64,000 bases of DNA, taken from Opitutia bacterium (lineage in GTDB: Bacteria; Verrucomicrobiota; Verrucomicrobiia; Opitutales; UBA953). The stretch lies in the NCBI GenBank assembly GCA_947453335.1, contig CANGFP010000001.1, forward strand, positions 62,001 through 126,000, given 5' to 3'. How positions within the stretch are numbered: the stretch's first letter is position 1; every line of letters begins with the position of its first letter. Both the position numbers and the translations under genes were made by a program. The notes below the pieces were generated by a model. The model saw only the letters and a list, made by a program, of their open reading frames with translations. It did not search any database and was not told the origin of the DNA. This document shows, piece by piece, positions 1 through 9,415 of the stretch.

Positions 1-582
1 TGCTCCAGCCTGACGAAGTACGCCGCGGGCCGCGGCGACGTCATGGCCGGCGTGCTGGCGGTGCATCCGGACCGCCCGGACGCCGCGGAACTCCTGCGCG
101 AGGCGCAGGCCTTCGCCGATGCGCCCCACGGCACGGACGCCGCGGAGCTCGCGGCGCAGGTCCTCCGCATGGCGGAGATCACCGCGCGGCTGTCCGCGCA
201 GGCCGCGGAGCTTTCCCGTCGCCTGGCCGCCCATCCGTCGGTCCGCCGCGTCCGCACCGCGCTCACCACGGCGACCGCCGCCCATTACCGCGCGTTGCAG
301 CGGCCCGGCGCCGGCGCCGGCGCCCTCATCACCTTGGAGCTGAACGCCGACCTGCGGACGACCTACGACCGTCTGCGCGTCGTGAAGGGCCCGAGCTTCG
401 GCCTCGAGTTCACGTTGGCTTCGCCGTTCCTCTGGTTGGCGCACTTCAACGAGGTCACCACGCCGGAAGGCCGCGAGTCGATCCGCCGCGCCGGCCTGGA
501 CCCCGACCTCCTGCGCGTCTCGGTCGGCCTCGAGCCCATCGAGGAGATCTGGGCGGCGTTCGAGGCCGCCCTCAAGAAGTAG
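1..582 (+). CDS. Cys/Met-metabolism PLP-dependent enzyme, C-terminal part
   Basis: The open frame runs in from the left edge, so the N-terminus is missing. The first visible residues, CSSLTKYAAGRGDVMAGVL, match the PLP-lysine motif (S-x-TKY-x-x-G-x-x-D-V) of the cystathionine gamma-synthase / methionine gamma-lyase family; the Schiff-base lysine is visible residue 6. The C-terminus carries the family ending, a long SLG-like region (here TLASPFLWLAHF) and then LRVSVGLEPIEEIWAAFEAAL. The family does gamma/beta elimination or replacement on sulfur amino acids in the cytosol; the substrate cannot be told from this part. An internal ATG at 43 is only a spurious start. A GC hairpin follows the stop. 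Confidence 0.85.
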   Translation, partial: CSSLTKYAAGRGDVMAGVLAVHPDRPDAAELLREAQAFADAPHGTDAAELAAQVLRMAEITARLSAQAAELSRRLAAHPSVRRVRTALTTATAAHYRALQRPGAGAGALITLELNADLRTTYDRLRVVKGPSFGLEFTLASPFLWLAHFNEVTTPEGRESIRRAGLDPDLLRVSVGLEPIEEIWAAFEAALKK

Positions 583-602
583 GCCCACCGCGAAGGTGGG
601 CC
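582..602. terminator. GC hairpin between convergent genes
   Basis: GGCCCACC-GCGAA-GGTGGGCC forms a perfect 8-bp stem directly at the stop codon of the PLP enzyme, 20 bases before the end of the opposite-strand gene. There is no U tract. It could serve both convergent genes. Confidence 0.5.
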
Positions 603-621
603 CACGTGCCGCCGCCGTCGT

Positions 622-1122
622 TCAACCTTCGCCGTGGTCGTCGGGGCCGTCCGTCGCGTCCTCGTCGTTCGCCGCCGTCTTCTTGCCGGTCGCCGTCTTC
701 TTCTCGGTGCGCGCCTTGAGCATCTTCTCGCGGAACGCGGCCCGTTGCTTCTTCAGGAGGTCCGCCGCTTCGGGATCCTGCTTGGCCAGCGCGTCTTCGT
801 AGGCCTTGCGGTAGGCCGTCTCGGATTCCGCCGCCTTGGTCCGGGCGTGTTTGTATTCGGCGGCGGCCTTGGCGGCCAACGCGCGGTCGGCCTTGGCCTG
901 CTGTTGGGCTTCGGCGACCTCGGGCAGGGCATGCACCTTGTGCTTGGCCGTGCTCAGCTTGTCCTGTTCGGGATTCCCGTCGGCCGTGTCGCCTTCGGCC
1001 GCGGCGGGTTGGGCCGGCGCGGCCGGCTCGTGCTTGGGCGCGTTCGCCTTGGCGGCGAGGAGCGGGGAGGGGAGGGCGCCGGCGAGAAGGCCGGCGGCGA
1101 GGAGGAGGGGGATGAGTTTCAT
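622..1122 (-). CDS. Exported Ala/Lys/Glu-rich helical protein, unknown function
   Basis: A 166-residue protein of unrecognised family. The start was set at MKLIPLLLAAGLLAGALPS because this gives a clean Sec signal peptide ending near ALPSPLLAAKA; the frame stays open much further upstream but without a sensible N-terminus. The mature part is rich in A, K, E and Q (residues about 60-150) and looks like one long charged helix or coiled coil, ending in an acidic tail (DEDATDGPDDHGEG). It is probably periplasmic. It is convergent with the PLP enzyme and divergent from the next secreted protein. Confidence 0.65.
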   Translation of the reverse strand: MKLIPLLLAAGLLAGALPSPLLAAKANAPKHEPAAPAQPAAAEGDTADGNPEQDKLSTAKHKVHALPEVAEAQQQAKADRALAAKAAAEYKHARTKAAESETAYRKAYEDALAKQDPEAADLLKKQRAAFREKMLKARTEKKTATGKKTAANDEDATDGPDDHGEG

Positions 1123-1139
1123 GGTGTGAGGGAACGGGC

Positions 1140-1167
1140 TTGAGGAAGTTGGTCCCCCGCCGATACT
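1140..1167 (+). promoter_or_regulatory. Putative sigma-70-type promoter
   Basis: TTGAGG, 16 bp, GATACT, giving a leader of about 25 bases before the ATG at 1196. The -35 lies in the string GGGCTTGAG, which recurs in front of the next two genes. Confidence 0.4.
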
Positions 1168-1195
1168 GCAAGCGTACCCCCGTAAGGCCCATTCC

Positions 1196-2344
1196 ATGAA
1201 ATTTCTCTCCCGTCTGCTCCTAGGGTTGCTCCTGTTCGCGCCGCTGGTCGCCGTCGCGCAGAAGAAGGGCGGCAACCGCGTCATCACCGCGCCGCCGCTG
1301 CCGCAGGTGCCCGAGCTTCCCGATGCCTTCCCGCAGGTCATCGGCACGCAGGTCATCGGACCCGCGTACAAGTTCACGAAGGAAGATCCCATCGTCGAAG
1401 GCGCGCTCGTCGTGCAGGCGATGGGCTCGCGCATCCTCAAGGTGCAGGTGCCGCCGGGCCCGCAGCTGAACCAGCTCATCGCGATGCCCTTCACGCACTA
1501 CCTCGTGTGGTACCGGTCCAACGACGATTGGGCCAAGGGCTTCACGCCGGAGATGCGCCGCCGCGAGTACAACGCGATGTACGCCTTCACGAAGGACCTC
1601 CTCACGCGCCGCGACACCACCGGCAAGACGTTCTTCATCGGCCATTGGGAGGGCGACTGGTACCTGCTGCCCGACCGGGACACGAAGGCCGACGCCAGTC
1701 CGGCAGCCGCCGCCGCCATGGTCGAGTGGCTCAACGCCCGCCAGGAGGCCGTCGACGACGCCCGCGCCGAGGTCCCCTACACGCGTTGCCGCGTCTACAC
1801 GTACGCCGAGGTGAACCGCGTGCGCGACGCGATGGTCGACGGCAAGAAGCGCATGGCCAACCTCGTCCTGCCGAAGGTCAACGTGGATTTCGTCTCGTAC
1901 TCGGCCTACGACTGCCAGCTGCTGCCGGCCGCCGACGTCACCAAGACCCTCGACTGGCTCAACGCGCAGCTCCCGCCCAAGGCCAACCTGCCCGCGAAGC
2001 GCGTCTTCATCGGCGAGTGCGGGTTGTCCTGGACGGCCTGCGGCGGCGACGGCAAGGCGCATGAGCAGAAGAACCGGGAGATCTTCACGAAGTTCCTTTC
2101 CTGGCGCCCGCCGCTGGTCCTGTACTGGCAGCTCTACAACAACGAGGTGAAGGACGGGCAGCAGGTCGGCTTCTGGTTGGTCGACAACAAGAACCGCAAG
2201 ACGCCTCTCTACGAGACGATGAAGGAGCTGTTCGTCCAGCAGGAGGAGTCCGCCAAGGAGCTCCGCCGCCGCACCAACCGCCTCCCGTCGTTCGAGCAGA
2301 TGGCGGAGTTCTCCGAGAACTGGCTCGCGCAGAAGGCGAAGTAG
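1196..2344 (+). CDS. Secreted glycoside-hydrolase-like TIM-barrel protein (hypothetical)
   Basis: 382 residues with a clear signal peptide (MKFLSRLLLGLLLFAPLVAVAQ, cleaved near residue 22). Strings such as FIGHWEGDW (about residue 145), VDFVSYSAYD (about 225) and VFIGECG (about 265) resemble the beta-strand ends of clan-A glycosidases, where a Glu after strand 4 and a Glu after strand 7 are catalytic; the two Glu here (HWEGDW and GECG) are candidates. No sequence family could be named, so enzymatic activity is inference. It is exported to the periplasm or beyond. The downstream aquaporin has its own promoter. Confidence 0.6.
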   Translation: MKFLSRLLLGLLLFAPLVAVAQKKGGNRVITAPPLPQVPELPDAFPQVIGTQVIGPAYKFTKEDPIVEGALVVQAMGSRILKVQVPPGPQLNQLIAMPFTHYLVWYRSNDDWAKGFTPEMRRREYNAMYAFTKDLLTRRDTTGKTFFIGHWEGDWYLLPDRDTKADASPAAAAAMVEWLNARQEAVDDARAEVPYTRCRVYTYAEVNRVRDAMVDGKKRMANLVLPKVNVDFVSYSAYDCQLLPAADVTKTLDWLNAQLPPKANLPAKRVFIGECGLSWTACGGDGKAHEQKNREIFTKFLSWRPPLVLYWQLYNNEVKDGQQVGFWLVDNKNRKTPLYETMKELFVQQEESAKELRRRTNRLPSFEQMAEFSENWLAQKAK

Positions 2345-2351
2345 TCGGGGC

Positions 2352-2379
2352 TTGAGAAGCCCACGGGGTTCGCAAGATT
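2352..2379 (+). promoter_or_regulatory. Putative promoter of the aquaporin gene, leaderless layout
   Basis: TTGAGA, 16 bp, AAGATT, then six bases to the ATG at 2386, which would put the transcript start at the start codon. The GGGCTT-GAG-AAGCCC hairpin (2348-2362) overlaps the -35. The layout is nearly repeated before the next gene. Confidence 0.4.
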
Positions 2380-2385
2380 CCGGGC

Positions 2386-3093
2386 ATGCGCCCTAAGCTG
2401 CTGATCGAAGGTCTCGCGACGTTCTTCCTCTGCCTGGCCTGCGCCTTCGCCCAAGGGCCGGTCGCCCCCTTCGTCGTCGGGGCCTTGCTCCTGGCCCTCG
2501 TCTACATGGGTGGGCCGATCTCGCAGGCGCACTACAATCCCGCCGTGACGCTGGCCTTCTGCCTGCGCCGCCGCCAAGCCTGGTCCGCCGGCTTGGCCTA
2601 CGCGGCCATCCACCTCGGCGCGGCGTTCGTGGCGGCGTCCGTCGCTGGCCTGCTCCATGGCCATAACGACGAGAGCAGCCAACGGATCCTCGAGGCCCTG
2701 AAGGAGCCCGTGTTCGAGGGCTGGTTCGCCGAGACCTGCGTCGAGTTCCTCGGCACCTTCCTGCTGGCCTTCGTGATCCTCATGGTGGCGACCTCCCGCC
2801 GCACCGTCGGCAACGGCTACTACGGACTGGCCATCGCCGCGACCGTCGCGGGGCTCATGGGTGTCTTCGGCGCCTTTTTCCCTGACTTCAACCCGGCCGT
2901 CTCCTTCAGCAAGGCGTTGGAGGGTCCGTTCGGGGCCTTGAACGCCGAAGGAGCGGTCTGGCCGGCCTTCAGCCAGGAGTTCACCTACCTGGCCCATTCG
3001 ACGCCGCGGCTTATCCTCGGCGTTCTTGGGCAGTTCCTGGGCGCCGCCTTGGCCGCCGGGACCTTCCTGGCCATCTTCCCGGAAGATCGTTGA
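2386..3093 (+). CDS. Aquaporin / MIP-family channel
   Basis: 235 residues, predominantly hydrophobic, with six predicted membrane helices and the two half-helix signatures of the major intrinsic protein family: HYNPAVTLAF near residue 48 and DFNPAVSFSKAL near residue 166. These NPA motifs form the water or glycerol pore in the inner membrane. The length is typical (about 230-280). The ATG at 2386 begins directly before a membrane helix and fits the leaderless promoter. Whether it passes water or glycerol cannot be read from the motifs alone. Confidence 0.85.
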   Translation: MRPKLLIEGLATFFLCLACAFAQGPVAPFVVGALLLALVYMGGPISQAHYNPAVTLAFCLRRRQAWSAGLAYAAIHLGAAFVAASVAGLLHGHNDESSQRILEALKEPVFEGWFAETCVEFLGTFLLAFVILMVATSRRTVGNGYYGLAIAATVAGLMGVFGAFFPDFNPAVSFSKALEGPFGALNAEGAVWPAFSQEFTYLAHSTPRLILGVLGQFLGAALAAGTFLAIFPEDR

Positions 3094-3113
3094 GCGAAAT
3101 CGCGTCCGTGGGC

Positions 3114-3142
3114 TTGAGTCCACGGGGGTTGCCGGCAAGGTC
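3114..3142 (+). promoter_or_regulatory. Putative promoter, leaderless layout
   Basis: TTGAGT, 17 bp, AAGGTC, then five bases to the ATG at 3148. The surrounding 40 bases closely match those before the aquaporin gene. CCGTGG-8 nt-CCACGG (3106-3125) forms a hairpin around the -35. Confidence 0.4.
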
Positions 3143-3147
3143 GTGGC

Positions 3148-3552
3148 ATGAACCCGCTCTTCGTCGCCCATAAGCATTACGGTACCCTCGTCCTCGCCCT
3201 GATCGCCGCGGTGATCCTGGTCGCCTTCCTCAAGGGCCCCAACACGAAGTTCCAGCGCATCGTCGCCGTCCTCGTCGACATCAACCTCGTCGTCGGTCTC
3301 TTCGCGGTCCTGCAGGATGGGGCTCGCAACATCTCCTGGCTCCATCCGATCTTCGCGCTCGGCGCGGTCGGCCTGCTGCACGCCGGCGCGAAGAGCGAGG
3401 ACCGCGCCAAGGTCGTCCGCTGCTTCACCATCGCCCTCGGCCTGCTCGTGCTCGCCTGGTCCGTCAACGCCCCCTGGGGCCCTGACTTCTTCAAGGGCAA
3501 GCTCCTGATCAAGTCCGCGCCCGCCGTCGCTTCCGCGCCCGCCGCCAAGTAA
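3148..3552 (+). CDS. Small integral membrane protein, unknown function
   Basis: 134 residues with about four hydrophobic helices (about residues 12-30, 37-57, 62-80 and 90-108) and an Ala/Pro/Ser tail ending PAVASAPAAK. No family was recognised. It lies 33 bases before an ABC exporter operon on the same strand and could be transcribed with it, but it has its own promoter-like sequence. A role in the exporter is only a guess. Confidence 0.6.
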   Translation: MNPLFVAHKHYGTLVLALIAAVILVAFLKGPNTKFQRIVAVLVDINLVVGLFAVLQDGARNISWLHPIFALGAVGLLHAGAKSEDRAKVVRCFTIALGLLVLAWSVNAPWGPDFFKGKLLIKSAPAVASAPAAK

Positions 3553-3585
3553 GGCGCCGTCGGTCCGCCGGGCCCGCCCCCGTCC

Positions 3586-4776
3586 ATGTATCGCCTCGCC
3601 CTGAACATGCTCTTCGGAGATCGCGCCAAGCTCGCGATGCTCCTCTGCGGCCTGGCGTTCTCCGCCCTCCTGATGGCGCAGCAGACCTCGGTCTTCTTCG
3701 GCATCATGAGCTGGACGTACACGCCCGTGCACAACATCCGCGCGCGGATCTGGGTCAGCGACCCGATGGTCGAGCAGGCCAACGACGCCAAGCCGCTCCG
3801 CGACACCGACCTCTACCGCGTGCGTTCCGTCGACGGCGTCGCCTGGGCCGCCCCGCTGCACACGTCCTTCGTCCAGGCGCGCATGCAGGACGGCAACTTC
3901 AAGCTGATCACGCTCATCGGCCTCGACGCCGATACGTTCGCCGGCGCTCCGGCCACGCTCTCCGCCGGCCGCATCGAGGACCTCCGCCTGCCCAACACCG
4001 TCATCGTCGACGAATGGGGCGCGCAGCTCATGGGCCGGCCGGTGGTCGGGCCCGACGGCAAGGAGACCACCGTGCCGCTCAAGGTCGGCGACACCTTCGA
4101 GGTGAACGACCTCGAGGCCCGCATCGTCGGGATCTGCAAGGTCCGCCGCGCGTTCACCGGCGGCCCGTTCGTCTACACCACCTACGACCGCACCAAGCAG
4201 TACACCCTCGGCGCGCGCCGCACGCTCAGCTTCATGCTCGTCGAGCCGCAGCCGGGCGTCGACGCTTCCGCCTTGTGCGACCGCATCGAGGCCGACACCG
4301 GCCTCAAGGCGTGGACCTCCGACACCGTCATCTGGGACTGGTCCGACCGCAGCCTGGCCCGCAACACGTTCTGGTGGTTCTGGAAGAACACGGGCATCCC
4401 GTTCTCCTTCGGCACCGCGGTCGCGCTCGGGCTCTTCGTCGGCATCGCGGTCTCGGGCCAGACGTTCTACTCGTTCGTGCTGGAGAACCTGAAGTACTTC
4501 GCGGCCATCAAGGCGATGGGCGCGGGGATGGGCGTCATCGCGCGCATGCTCCTCGTCCAGGCCTTCACCGCGGGCCTCCTCGGCTTCGGTCTCGGCGTCG
4601 GGATGGCCCAGGCCATCGGCCGCGCGATGATCGAGAAGGGCATGCCCCCGTTCGTGATGTTCCCGCAGATCTTCTGGGCGACGCTCGCGCTGGTGCTCGG
4701 CATCAGCCTGGTCTCCGCCGTCATCGGCATCATCAAGGTCTCGCGCGTCGACGCGGCCACCGTCTTCCGCGGATGA
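3586..4776 (+). CDS. ABC transporter permease, DevC/FtsX type
   Basis: 396 residues. One N-terminal membrane helix (about 17-38) is followed by a large periplasmic domain (about 45-265) and three C-terminal helices (about 270-395), the MacB/FtsX/DevC layout. The next three genes encode its ATPase, membrane-fusion protein and outer-membrane factor, so this is the inner-membrane permease of a tripartite exporter. The substrate is unknown; relatives export lipids, peptides or glycolipids. The stop overlaps the ATPase start (ATGA). Confidence 0.85.
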   Translation: MYRLALNMLFGDRAKLAMLLCGLAFSALLMAQQTSVFFGIMSWTYTPVHNIRARIWVSDPMVEQANDAKPLRDTDLYRVRSVDGVAWAAPLHTSFVQARMQDGNFKLITLIGLDADTFAGAPATLSAGRIEDLRLPNTVIVDEWGAQLMGRPVVGPDGKETTVPLKVGDTFEVNDLEARIVGICKVRRAFTGGPFVYTTYDRTKQYTLGARRTLSFMLVEPQPGVDASALCDRIEADTGLKAWTSDTVIWDWSDRSLARNTFWWFWKNTGIPFSFGTAVALGLFVGIAVSGQTFYSFVLENLKYFAAIKAMGAGMGVIARMLLVQAFTAGLLGFGLGVGMAQAIGRAMIEKGMPPFVMFPQIFWATLALVLGISLVSAVIGIIKVSRVDAATVFRG

Positions 4777-5504
4777 GCGCCCTCTCCGCCCATTCCGTCG
4801 CCGTCCGCACCCGCGGGATCGACATGTTCTTCGGCGACGGCGAGACCAAGGTCACCGCGCTCAAGCAGGCCGACTTCGAGGCCAACCGCGGCGAGCTCGT
4901 CATGCTCGTCGGGCCGTCGGGCTGCGGGAAGACGACCCTGCTCTCGGTCATCGCGGGGACGCTCACGCCGCAGGCCGGCACGGTCGAGGTCTTCGGCCAG
5001 CGCCTCGACGGGCTCGGCCAGGAGGAGCTCACCGCCTTCCGCCGGAAGCACCTCGGGTTCGTCTTCCAGTCCTTCAACCTCATCCCGACGCTTTCCGTGC
5101 TCGAGAACGTGATGGTGCCGCTGCTCATCCAAGGGGCGGCGCAGTCCGTCGCCGAAGCCAAGGCGCGCGCCATCCTGGAGAAGGTCGGTCTCATGGGCCG
5201 CGAGGACGGCCGGCCCAACGCGCTCTCGGGCGGCCAGCAGCAGCGCGTCGCCATCGCGCGCGCCCTCGTCCATGAGCCGTCGCTGCTCATCTGCGACGAG
5301 CCGACGTCGGCCCTCGATAAGGACACCGGCGCGCAGATCATGCAGATGGTCCGGGACCTCTCCCGCTCGCCCGACCGTTGCGTCGTGGTGGTGACGCACG
5401 ACCACCGCATCTTCCGGTTCGCCGACCGCATCGCCGAGATGGAGGACGGGCGCATCCGCCGCGTCGTCGACGACCCCAGCCAGCTGGACGCCACCCACCT
5501 CTGA
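4773..5504 (+). CDS. ABC transporter ATP-binding protein, DevA/LolD type
   Basis: 243 residues. All nucleotide-binding motifs are present in order: Walker [10 protein letters not shown] (about residue 47), Q-loop VFQSFN, signature LSGGQQQR (about 151), Walker [13 protein letters not shown] (about 170) and the switch histidine VVVTHDH (about 207). It energises the permease with which it overlaps by 4 bp. The start ATG at 4773 was chosen because it overlaps the upstream stop; the frame stays open far upstream only as a shadow. Confidence 0.92.
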   Translation: MSALSAHSVAVRTRGIDMFFGDGETKVTALKQADFEANRGELVMLVGPSGCGKTTLLSVIAGTLTPQAGTVEVFGQRLDGLGQEELTAFRRKHLGFVFQSFNLIPTLSVLENVMVPLLIQGAAQSVAEAKARAILEKVGLMGREDGRPNALSGGQQQRVAIARALVHEPSLLICDEPTSALDKDTGAQIMQMVRDLSRSPDRCVVVVTHDHRIFRFADRIAEMEDGRIRRVVDDPSQLDATHL

Positions 5505-5509
5505 CCTTT

Positions 5510-6433
5510 ATGTTCAAGAAACGCCATCTTCTGATCGCCTTGGCGCTCGCCGGCGCCGGCGCCGCGCTGCAGCTGACCCGCGGCACGGCTTCCGAGACGC
5601 CGACCTTGCCGCCGGCCTACGCGCCCGCGACCCGCGACAAGGACGGGCTCATCGCCGCCGCCGGGCTCGTCGAGGCCGTCGCCGAGAACACGCAGCTGGG
5701 TTCGCCGACTTCCGGCACCGTCCAGAAGGTCCACGTGAAGGTCTGGGACAAGGTGAAGGCGGGCGATCCGGTCATCACCTTGGACGACCGCGACCTCGCC
5801 GCGCAGCTCCAGGTGCAGCTCGCCGGCGTCGTCGCCGCCGAGGCGACGGCCGAACGCGCCGACGACGCGGCCAAGCGTTGGACGGGCATCAAGGACAGCG
5901 GCGCGGTCAGCGCCGGCGACCTGCTCGCCTATCAGGTCGCTGCCAAGGAAGCCCGCGCGCGCCTGGCGCTCGCCAAGGCCCAGGTCGACCAGACCCGCGT
6001 GCTGCTCGACCGTCTCGTGCTGCGCGCCCCGATCGACGCCACGGTCCTCCAGGTGAACGTGCGCGTCGGCGAGTTCGTCGCGGCCGGCCTCAAGGCGCCG
6101 GTCGTCCTCGGTGACATCGCCCGCCTCCAGATCCGCTGCGACCTCGATGAGCAGCTCGCGCCCCGCATGCGCGCGGGCCTCCCCGCCAAGGGTTACCTCA
6201 AGGGCGAGAGCAGCCGCGTCGGCGGCGGCGAGCGCGCCATCCCGCTCAAGTTCGTCCGCATCGAGCCCTACGTCATCCCGAAGGTCTCGCTCACCGGCGG
6301 CAGCGCCGAGCGCGTCGACACGCGCGTGCTCCAGGTCATCTACCAGTTCGACCGTCCTGCCGACCGCGCGATCTTCGTCGGCCAGCAGATGGACGTCTAC
6401 ATCGACACGACCGCCGATGCGCCCCGCAAGTAA
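5510..6433 (+). CDS. HlyD-family membrane-fusion (periplasmic adaptor) protein
   Basis: 307 residues. An N-terminal signal anchor (HLLIALALAGAGAALQL) is followed by a lipoyl-like half (VAENTQLGSPTSGTVQKVHV), a helical hairpin rich in Ala, Glu and Lys (about 105-170), the second lipoyl half (RAPIDATVLQVNVRVGE) and a beta-barrel domain. It bridges the permease and the outer-membrane factor across the periplasm. The gap to the ATPase gene is 5 bp, and the outer-membrane lipoprotein gene starts inside its last codons. The DevB subfamily is suggested by the partners. Confidence 0.88.
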   Translation: MFKKRHLLIALALAGAGAALQLTRGTASETPTLPPAYAPATRDKDGLIAAAGLVEAVAENTQLGSPTSGTVQKVHVKVWDKVKAGDPVITLDDRDLAAQLQVQLAGVVAAEATAERADDAAKRWTGIKDSGAVSAGDLLAYQVAAKEARARLALAKAQVDQTRVLLDRLVLRAPIDATVLQVNVRVGEFVAAGLKAPVVLGDIARLQIRCDLDEQLAPRMRAGLPAKGYLKGESSRVGGGERAIPLKFVRIEPYVIPKVSLTGGSAERVDTRVLQVIYQFDRPADRAIFVGQQMDVYIDTTADAPRK

Positions 6434-7787
6434 GAGCCTGCTGGTCGCGGCCGCCTTGCTCGTCGGTTGCGCGCATGAACCCGCGGCCCGTCCGGACACG
6501 CCGGTCGCGCCCGCGGCCTTCACGGCGCAGGCCCCGGCGGCTCCCGCCGATTGGCTGGGCCGGTTCGCCGATCCGGCGCTCGTCGCCCTCGTCCAGCGCG
6601 CCCGCGCCGGCAACCCCGACCTCGCGATCGTGCGCGCGCGCCAGCGCGAAGCCGAAGCGGCGCTCGTCGCCGCCGGCGGGGCCCTGCAGCCGACGCTTTC
6701 CGCGCAGGCCGGGCTGGAGTCCTCGCGCATCTCGCTCGAGACGGGCCGCGTTCCGGTCGGGGTCGGCATCCCGCGCCGCACCGATGTCGCCGGCCTCGGC
6801 GTGAAGGCCTCGTGGGAACTGGATTTCTGGGGACGCAAGTCGTCCGCGGTCGCCGCCGCCGAGAACGACGCCAAGGCTTCCGTCGCGGCCGTCGCGCAGG
6901 CCGACCTGGCCCTCGCCGCGGAGATCGCGCGCGTCTGGTTCGCCGTGCGCGGCGCCGCCGAGCAGCTCGCCTGCCTGGAGTCAGAGTTCGCTTCCCGCTA
7001 CCGCGAGATGGAGATCGTCGAGCGCAGCGTCGCCGCCGGGCTCCTGCCGACCGATCCGCTGTCCACCGCGAAGCTCGCCGCGGCGCAGGCCAAGGTCGAC
7101 GAAGGCCTCGGCCGCCGTCGCCTCGCCGCCGCGGAGAACGCCCTTCGCGCGCTGATCGGCGCCGCGCCCGGCGAAGCGCTGCCGCGTCCGTCGGCCGCGT
7201 CCGTCGCGATGCCCGCGTTCGGCGCCGGGTTGCCGTCCGAGCTCCTCCAGCGTCGTCCCGACCTCCGGGCCGCCGCCGCGCGCTTCGACGCCGCCGTCGC
7301 CCGCGAAGGCGCGGCGCTCGCCGACTTCTATCCTTCCGTCACGCTGAACGGCCAAGCCGGCTGGCAGGCCGATCCCGCGTCGCGCGTCGGCCGCGGTTCC
7401 TCCGCCTTCTGGGGCTTGGCGCCGAACATCGACCTTCCGCTCTTCGACGGCGCCCGCCGCGAGGCGAACCTCGAGGTCACGCGCGCGCGTCTCGCCGGCG
7501 CCGCCGCCGAATGGCAGAAGGCCGTGCTCGCCGCCTTCCGCGAGGTCGAGGACGCCCTTGCCGACCTCCGCGAACTCGAGCTGCAGGAAAAGCTCACGCA
7601 GCAGGTGCACGTCGCCGTCCAGGAGCGTCTGCGGAACGCCGAAGCCCGCCAGCGCGCCGGCGTCGCCAACGAGGCCGAGGTCGTCGTCGCGCGCCGCGAC
7701 GAAGCGCTCGCGCGCCGGACGTTGTCTTTGGTCGTCTGGGAGCGTCGCCAAGCCGCGGTGCGCCTCGCGGCCGCGACCGGCGGCTGA
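6417..7787 (+). CDS. Outer-membrane efflux lipoprotein, NodT/TolC family
   Basis: 456 residues. The start ATG at 6417 gives MRPASKSLLVAAALLVGC, a lipoprotein signal with lipobox LVGC (Cys 18). The body has the duplicated helical outer-membrane efflux layout: WLGRFADPALVALVQRA early in the first repeat, GVKASWELDFWGRKSS before the coiled coil, and ELLQRRPDLRAAAARF opening the second repeat. It forms the trimeric outer-membrane duct of the exporter encoded just upstream; the 17-bp overlap with the adaptor gene supports one operon. Confidence 0.9.
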   Translation: MRPASKSLLVAAALLVGCAHEPAARPDTPVAPAAFTAQAPAAPADWLGRFADPALVALVQRARAGNPDLAIVRARQREAEAALVAAGGALQPTLSAQAGLESSRISLETGRVPVGVGIPRRTDVAGLGVKASWELDFWGRKSSAVAAAENDAKASVAAVAQADLALAAEIARVWFAVRGAAEQLACLESEFASRYREMEIVERSVAAGLLPTDPLSTAKLAAAQAKVDEGLGRRRLAAAENALRALIGAAPGEALPRPSAASVAMPAFGAGLPSELLQRRPDLRAAAARFDAAVAREGAALADFYPSVTLNGQAGWQADPASRVGRGSSAFWGLAPNIDLPLFDGARREANLEVTRARLAGAAAEWQKAVLAAFREVEDALADLRELELQEKLTQQVHVAVQERLRNAEARQRAGVANEAEVVVARRDEALARRTLSLVVWERRQAAVRLAAATGG

Positions 7788-7811
7788 GCGCCGGCGTTGC
7801 GGGCAAGAAGA

Positions 7812-7836
7812 AGGGCTCCCTTGCGGGAGCCCTTTT
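7812..7836 (+). terminator. Intrinsic terminator, exporter operon and gnd
   Basis: AGGGCTCCC-TTGC-GGGAGCCCT followed by TTT. The complementary strand also has an A/T-flanked stem (AAG on the other side), so it may work for both convergent transcripts. Confidence 0.75.
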
Positions 7837-7838
7837 GC

Positions 7839-9335
7839 TTAGGCCTTGATCTGCGGACGCTTGGGGTCCGGCCAGTCGATGTGGAAGAACTCGCCGCGCG
7901 GCTTGTCGGTGCGCTCGTAGGTGTGGGCGCCGAAGAAGTCGCGCTGGCCCTGGAGCAGGTTCTGCGGGAGGCTTTCCGTGCGGTACGAGTCGAAGTACGA
8001 CAGCGCCGAGCCGAGGGTCGGCACGGGGATGCCGTGCTTCACCGCGAGGGCGATGACCTTGCGCCAGTTCTTCTGCGCCTTCTTGACCGTCTTCTTGAAG
8101 TACGGGTCGAGGAGCAGGTTGGCCAGGCGGGGCTTCTTGCCGAAGGCCTCGGTGATCTTCTGGAGGAAGCGGGCGCGGATGATGCAGCCGCCGCGCCAGA
8201 TCTGGGCGATCTCGCCGAAGTGGAGCTTCCACTTGTACTCGTTCTGTGCTTCGCGCATGAGCTGGAAGCCCTGTGCGTAGGAGCAGATCTTGGAGCAGTA
8301 GAGGGCGTCGCGGATCTGTTCGATGACCTTGGCCTTGTCGGGGTTGGTCATCGCGCGCTTCGGGCCGCGGAGGGCCTTGGCGGCGGCGACGCGCTCTTCC
8401 TTCACGGCGGAGAGGCAGCGGGCGAAGACGGCTTCGGCGATGGTCGGCGCGGCGACGCCCATGTCGAGGGCGTTGGCGCTCGTCCACTTGCCCGTGCCCT
8501 TCTGGCCGGCGGTGTCGAGGATGACGTCGACCAGCGGCTTGCCGGTCTCAGGGTCCTTCTGCTTGAGCACCTTGGCGGTGATCTCGATGAGGAAGGAGTT
8601 CAGGTCGCCCTTGTTCCATTCTTCGAAGACGTCGCCGATCTCGCTCGGGGTCATGCCGAGGAGGCCGCGCATCAGGTCGTAGGCTTCGCAGATCATCTGC
8701 ATGTCGCCGTACTCGATGCCGTTGTGGACCATCTTGACGTAGTGGCCGGCGCCGTCGGGGCCGATGTGCGTCACGCAAGGCACGCCGCCCTTGATGGGCT
8801 GGCCGGGCTTGGCGCCCGTGAGCTCCACGCCGGTCTCGGCGTCGACCTTGGAGGCGACGGCTTCCCAGATGGGCTTGAGTTCGGCCCAGGCGGCGGGGTC
8901 GCCACCGGGCATGAGGGACGGCCCGAAGCGGGCGCCTTCTTCGCCGCCGGAGACGCCGGAGCCGATGAAGCGCAGGCCCTTGGCCTTGAGGTCCTTCTCG
9001 CGACGGATGGTGTCCGTCCAGAGGGCGTTGCCGCCGTCGATGATGATGTCGCCCTGTTCGAAGACCGCGGCGAGTTCGTTGATGACGGCGTCCGTCGGGG
9101 CGCCGGCCTTCACGAGGATGATGGCCTTACGGGGCTTCTTCAGGGAGGCCGCGAAGTCCTTCATGGTCGCGTAACCCGTGAGTTTACCCGGGGTCTTGGG
9201 GTTTTCCTTCACGAATTCGTCGGTTTTGGCGGCGGTTCGGTTGTAGACCGAGATCGCGAAACCGTGGTCCGCGATGTTGAGGGCAAGGTTCTGACCCATG
9301 ACGGCCAGACCGATGAGACCAATGTCGGATTGCAT
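7839..9335 (-). CDS. gnd: 6-phosphogluconate dehydrogenase (decarboxylating)
   Basis: 498 residues. The start at [20 protein letters not shown] places the NAD(P)-binding motif [12 protein letters not shown] at residues 8-19 and discards a 65-codon upstream extension with no homology-like content. Characteristic strings are [44 protein letters not shown] (substrate loop) and [20 protein letters not shown] with the catalytic Lys and Asn, plus [16 protein letters not shown]. It oxidises 6-phosphogluconate to ribulose 5-phosphate with NADP reduction in the pentose phosphate pathway. It is divergent from coaC. Confidence 0.95.
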   Translation of the reverse strand: MQSDIGLIGLAVMGQNLALNIADHGFAISVYNRTAAKTDEFVKENPKTPGKLTGYATMKDFAASLKKPRKAIILVKAGAPTDAVINELAAVFEQGDIIIDGGNALWTDTIRREKDLKAKGLRFIGSGVSGGEEGARFGPSLMPGGDPAAWAELKPIWEAVASKVDAETGVELTGAKPGQPIKGGVPCVTHIGPDGAGHYVKMVHNGIEYGDMQMICEAYDLMRGLLGMTPSEIGDVFEEWNKGDLNSFLIEITAKVLKQKDPETGKPLVDVILDTAGQKGTGKWTSANALDMGVAAPTIAEAVFARCLSAVKEERVAAAKALRGPKRAMTNPDKAKVIEQIRDALYCSKICSYAQGFQLMREAQNEYKWKLHFGEIAQIWRGGCIIRARFLQKITEAFGKKPRLANLLLDPYFKKTVKKAQKNWRKVIALAVKHGIPVPTLGSALSYFDSYRTESLPQNLLQGQRDFFGAHTYERTDKPRGEFFHIDWPDPKRPQIKA

Positions 9336-9415
9336 AAGTGGGAGCATCGCAACCCCCGCCGCCCACGGTGGCAAACCAGAAAGAGGGTTTCCGGGGGTAG
9401 AAAGGGGTTTTTCGG

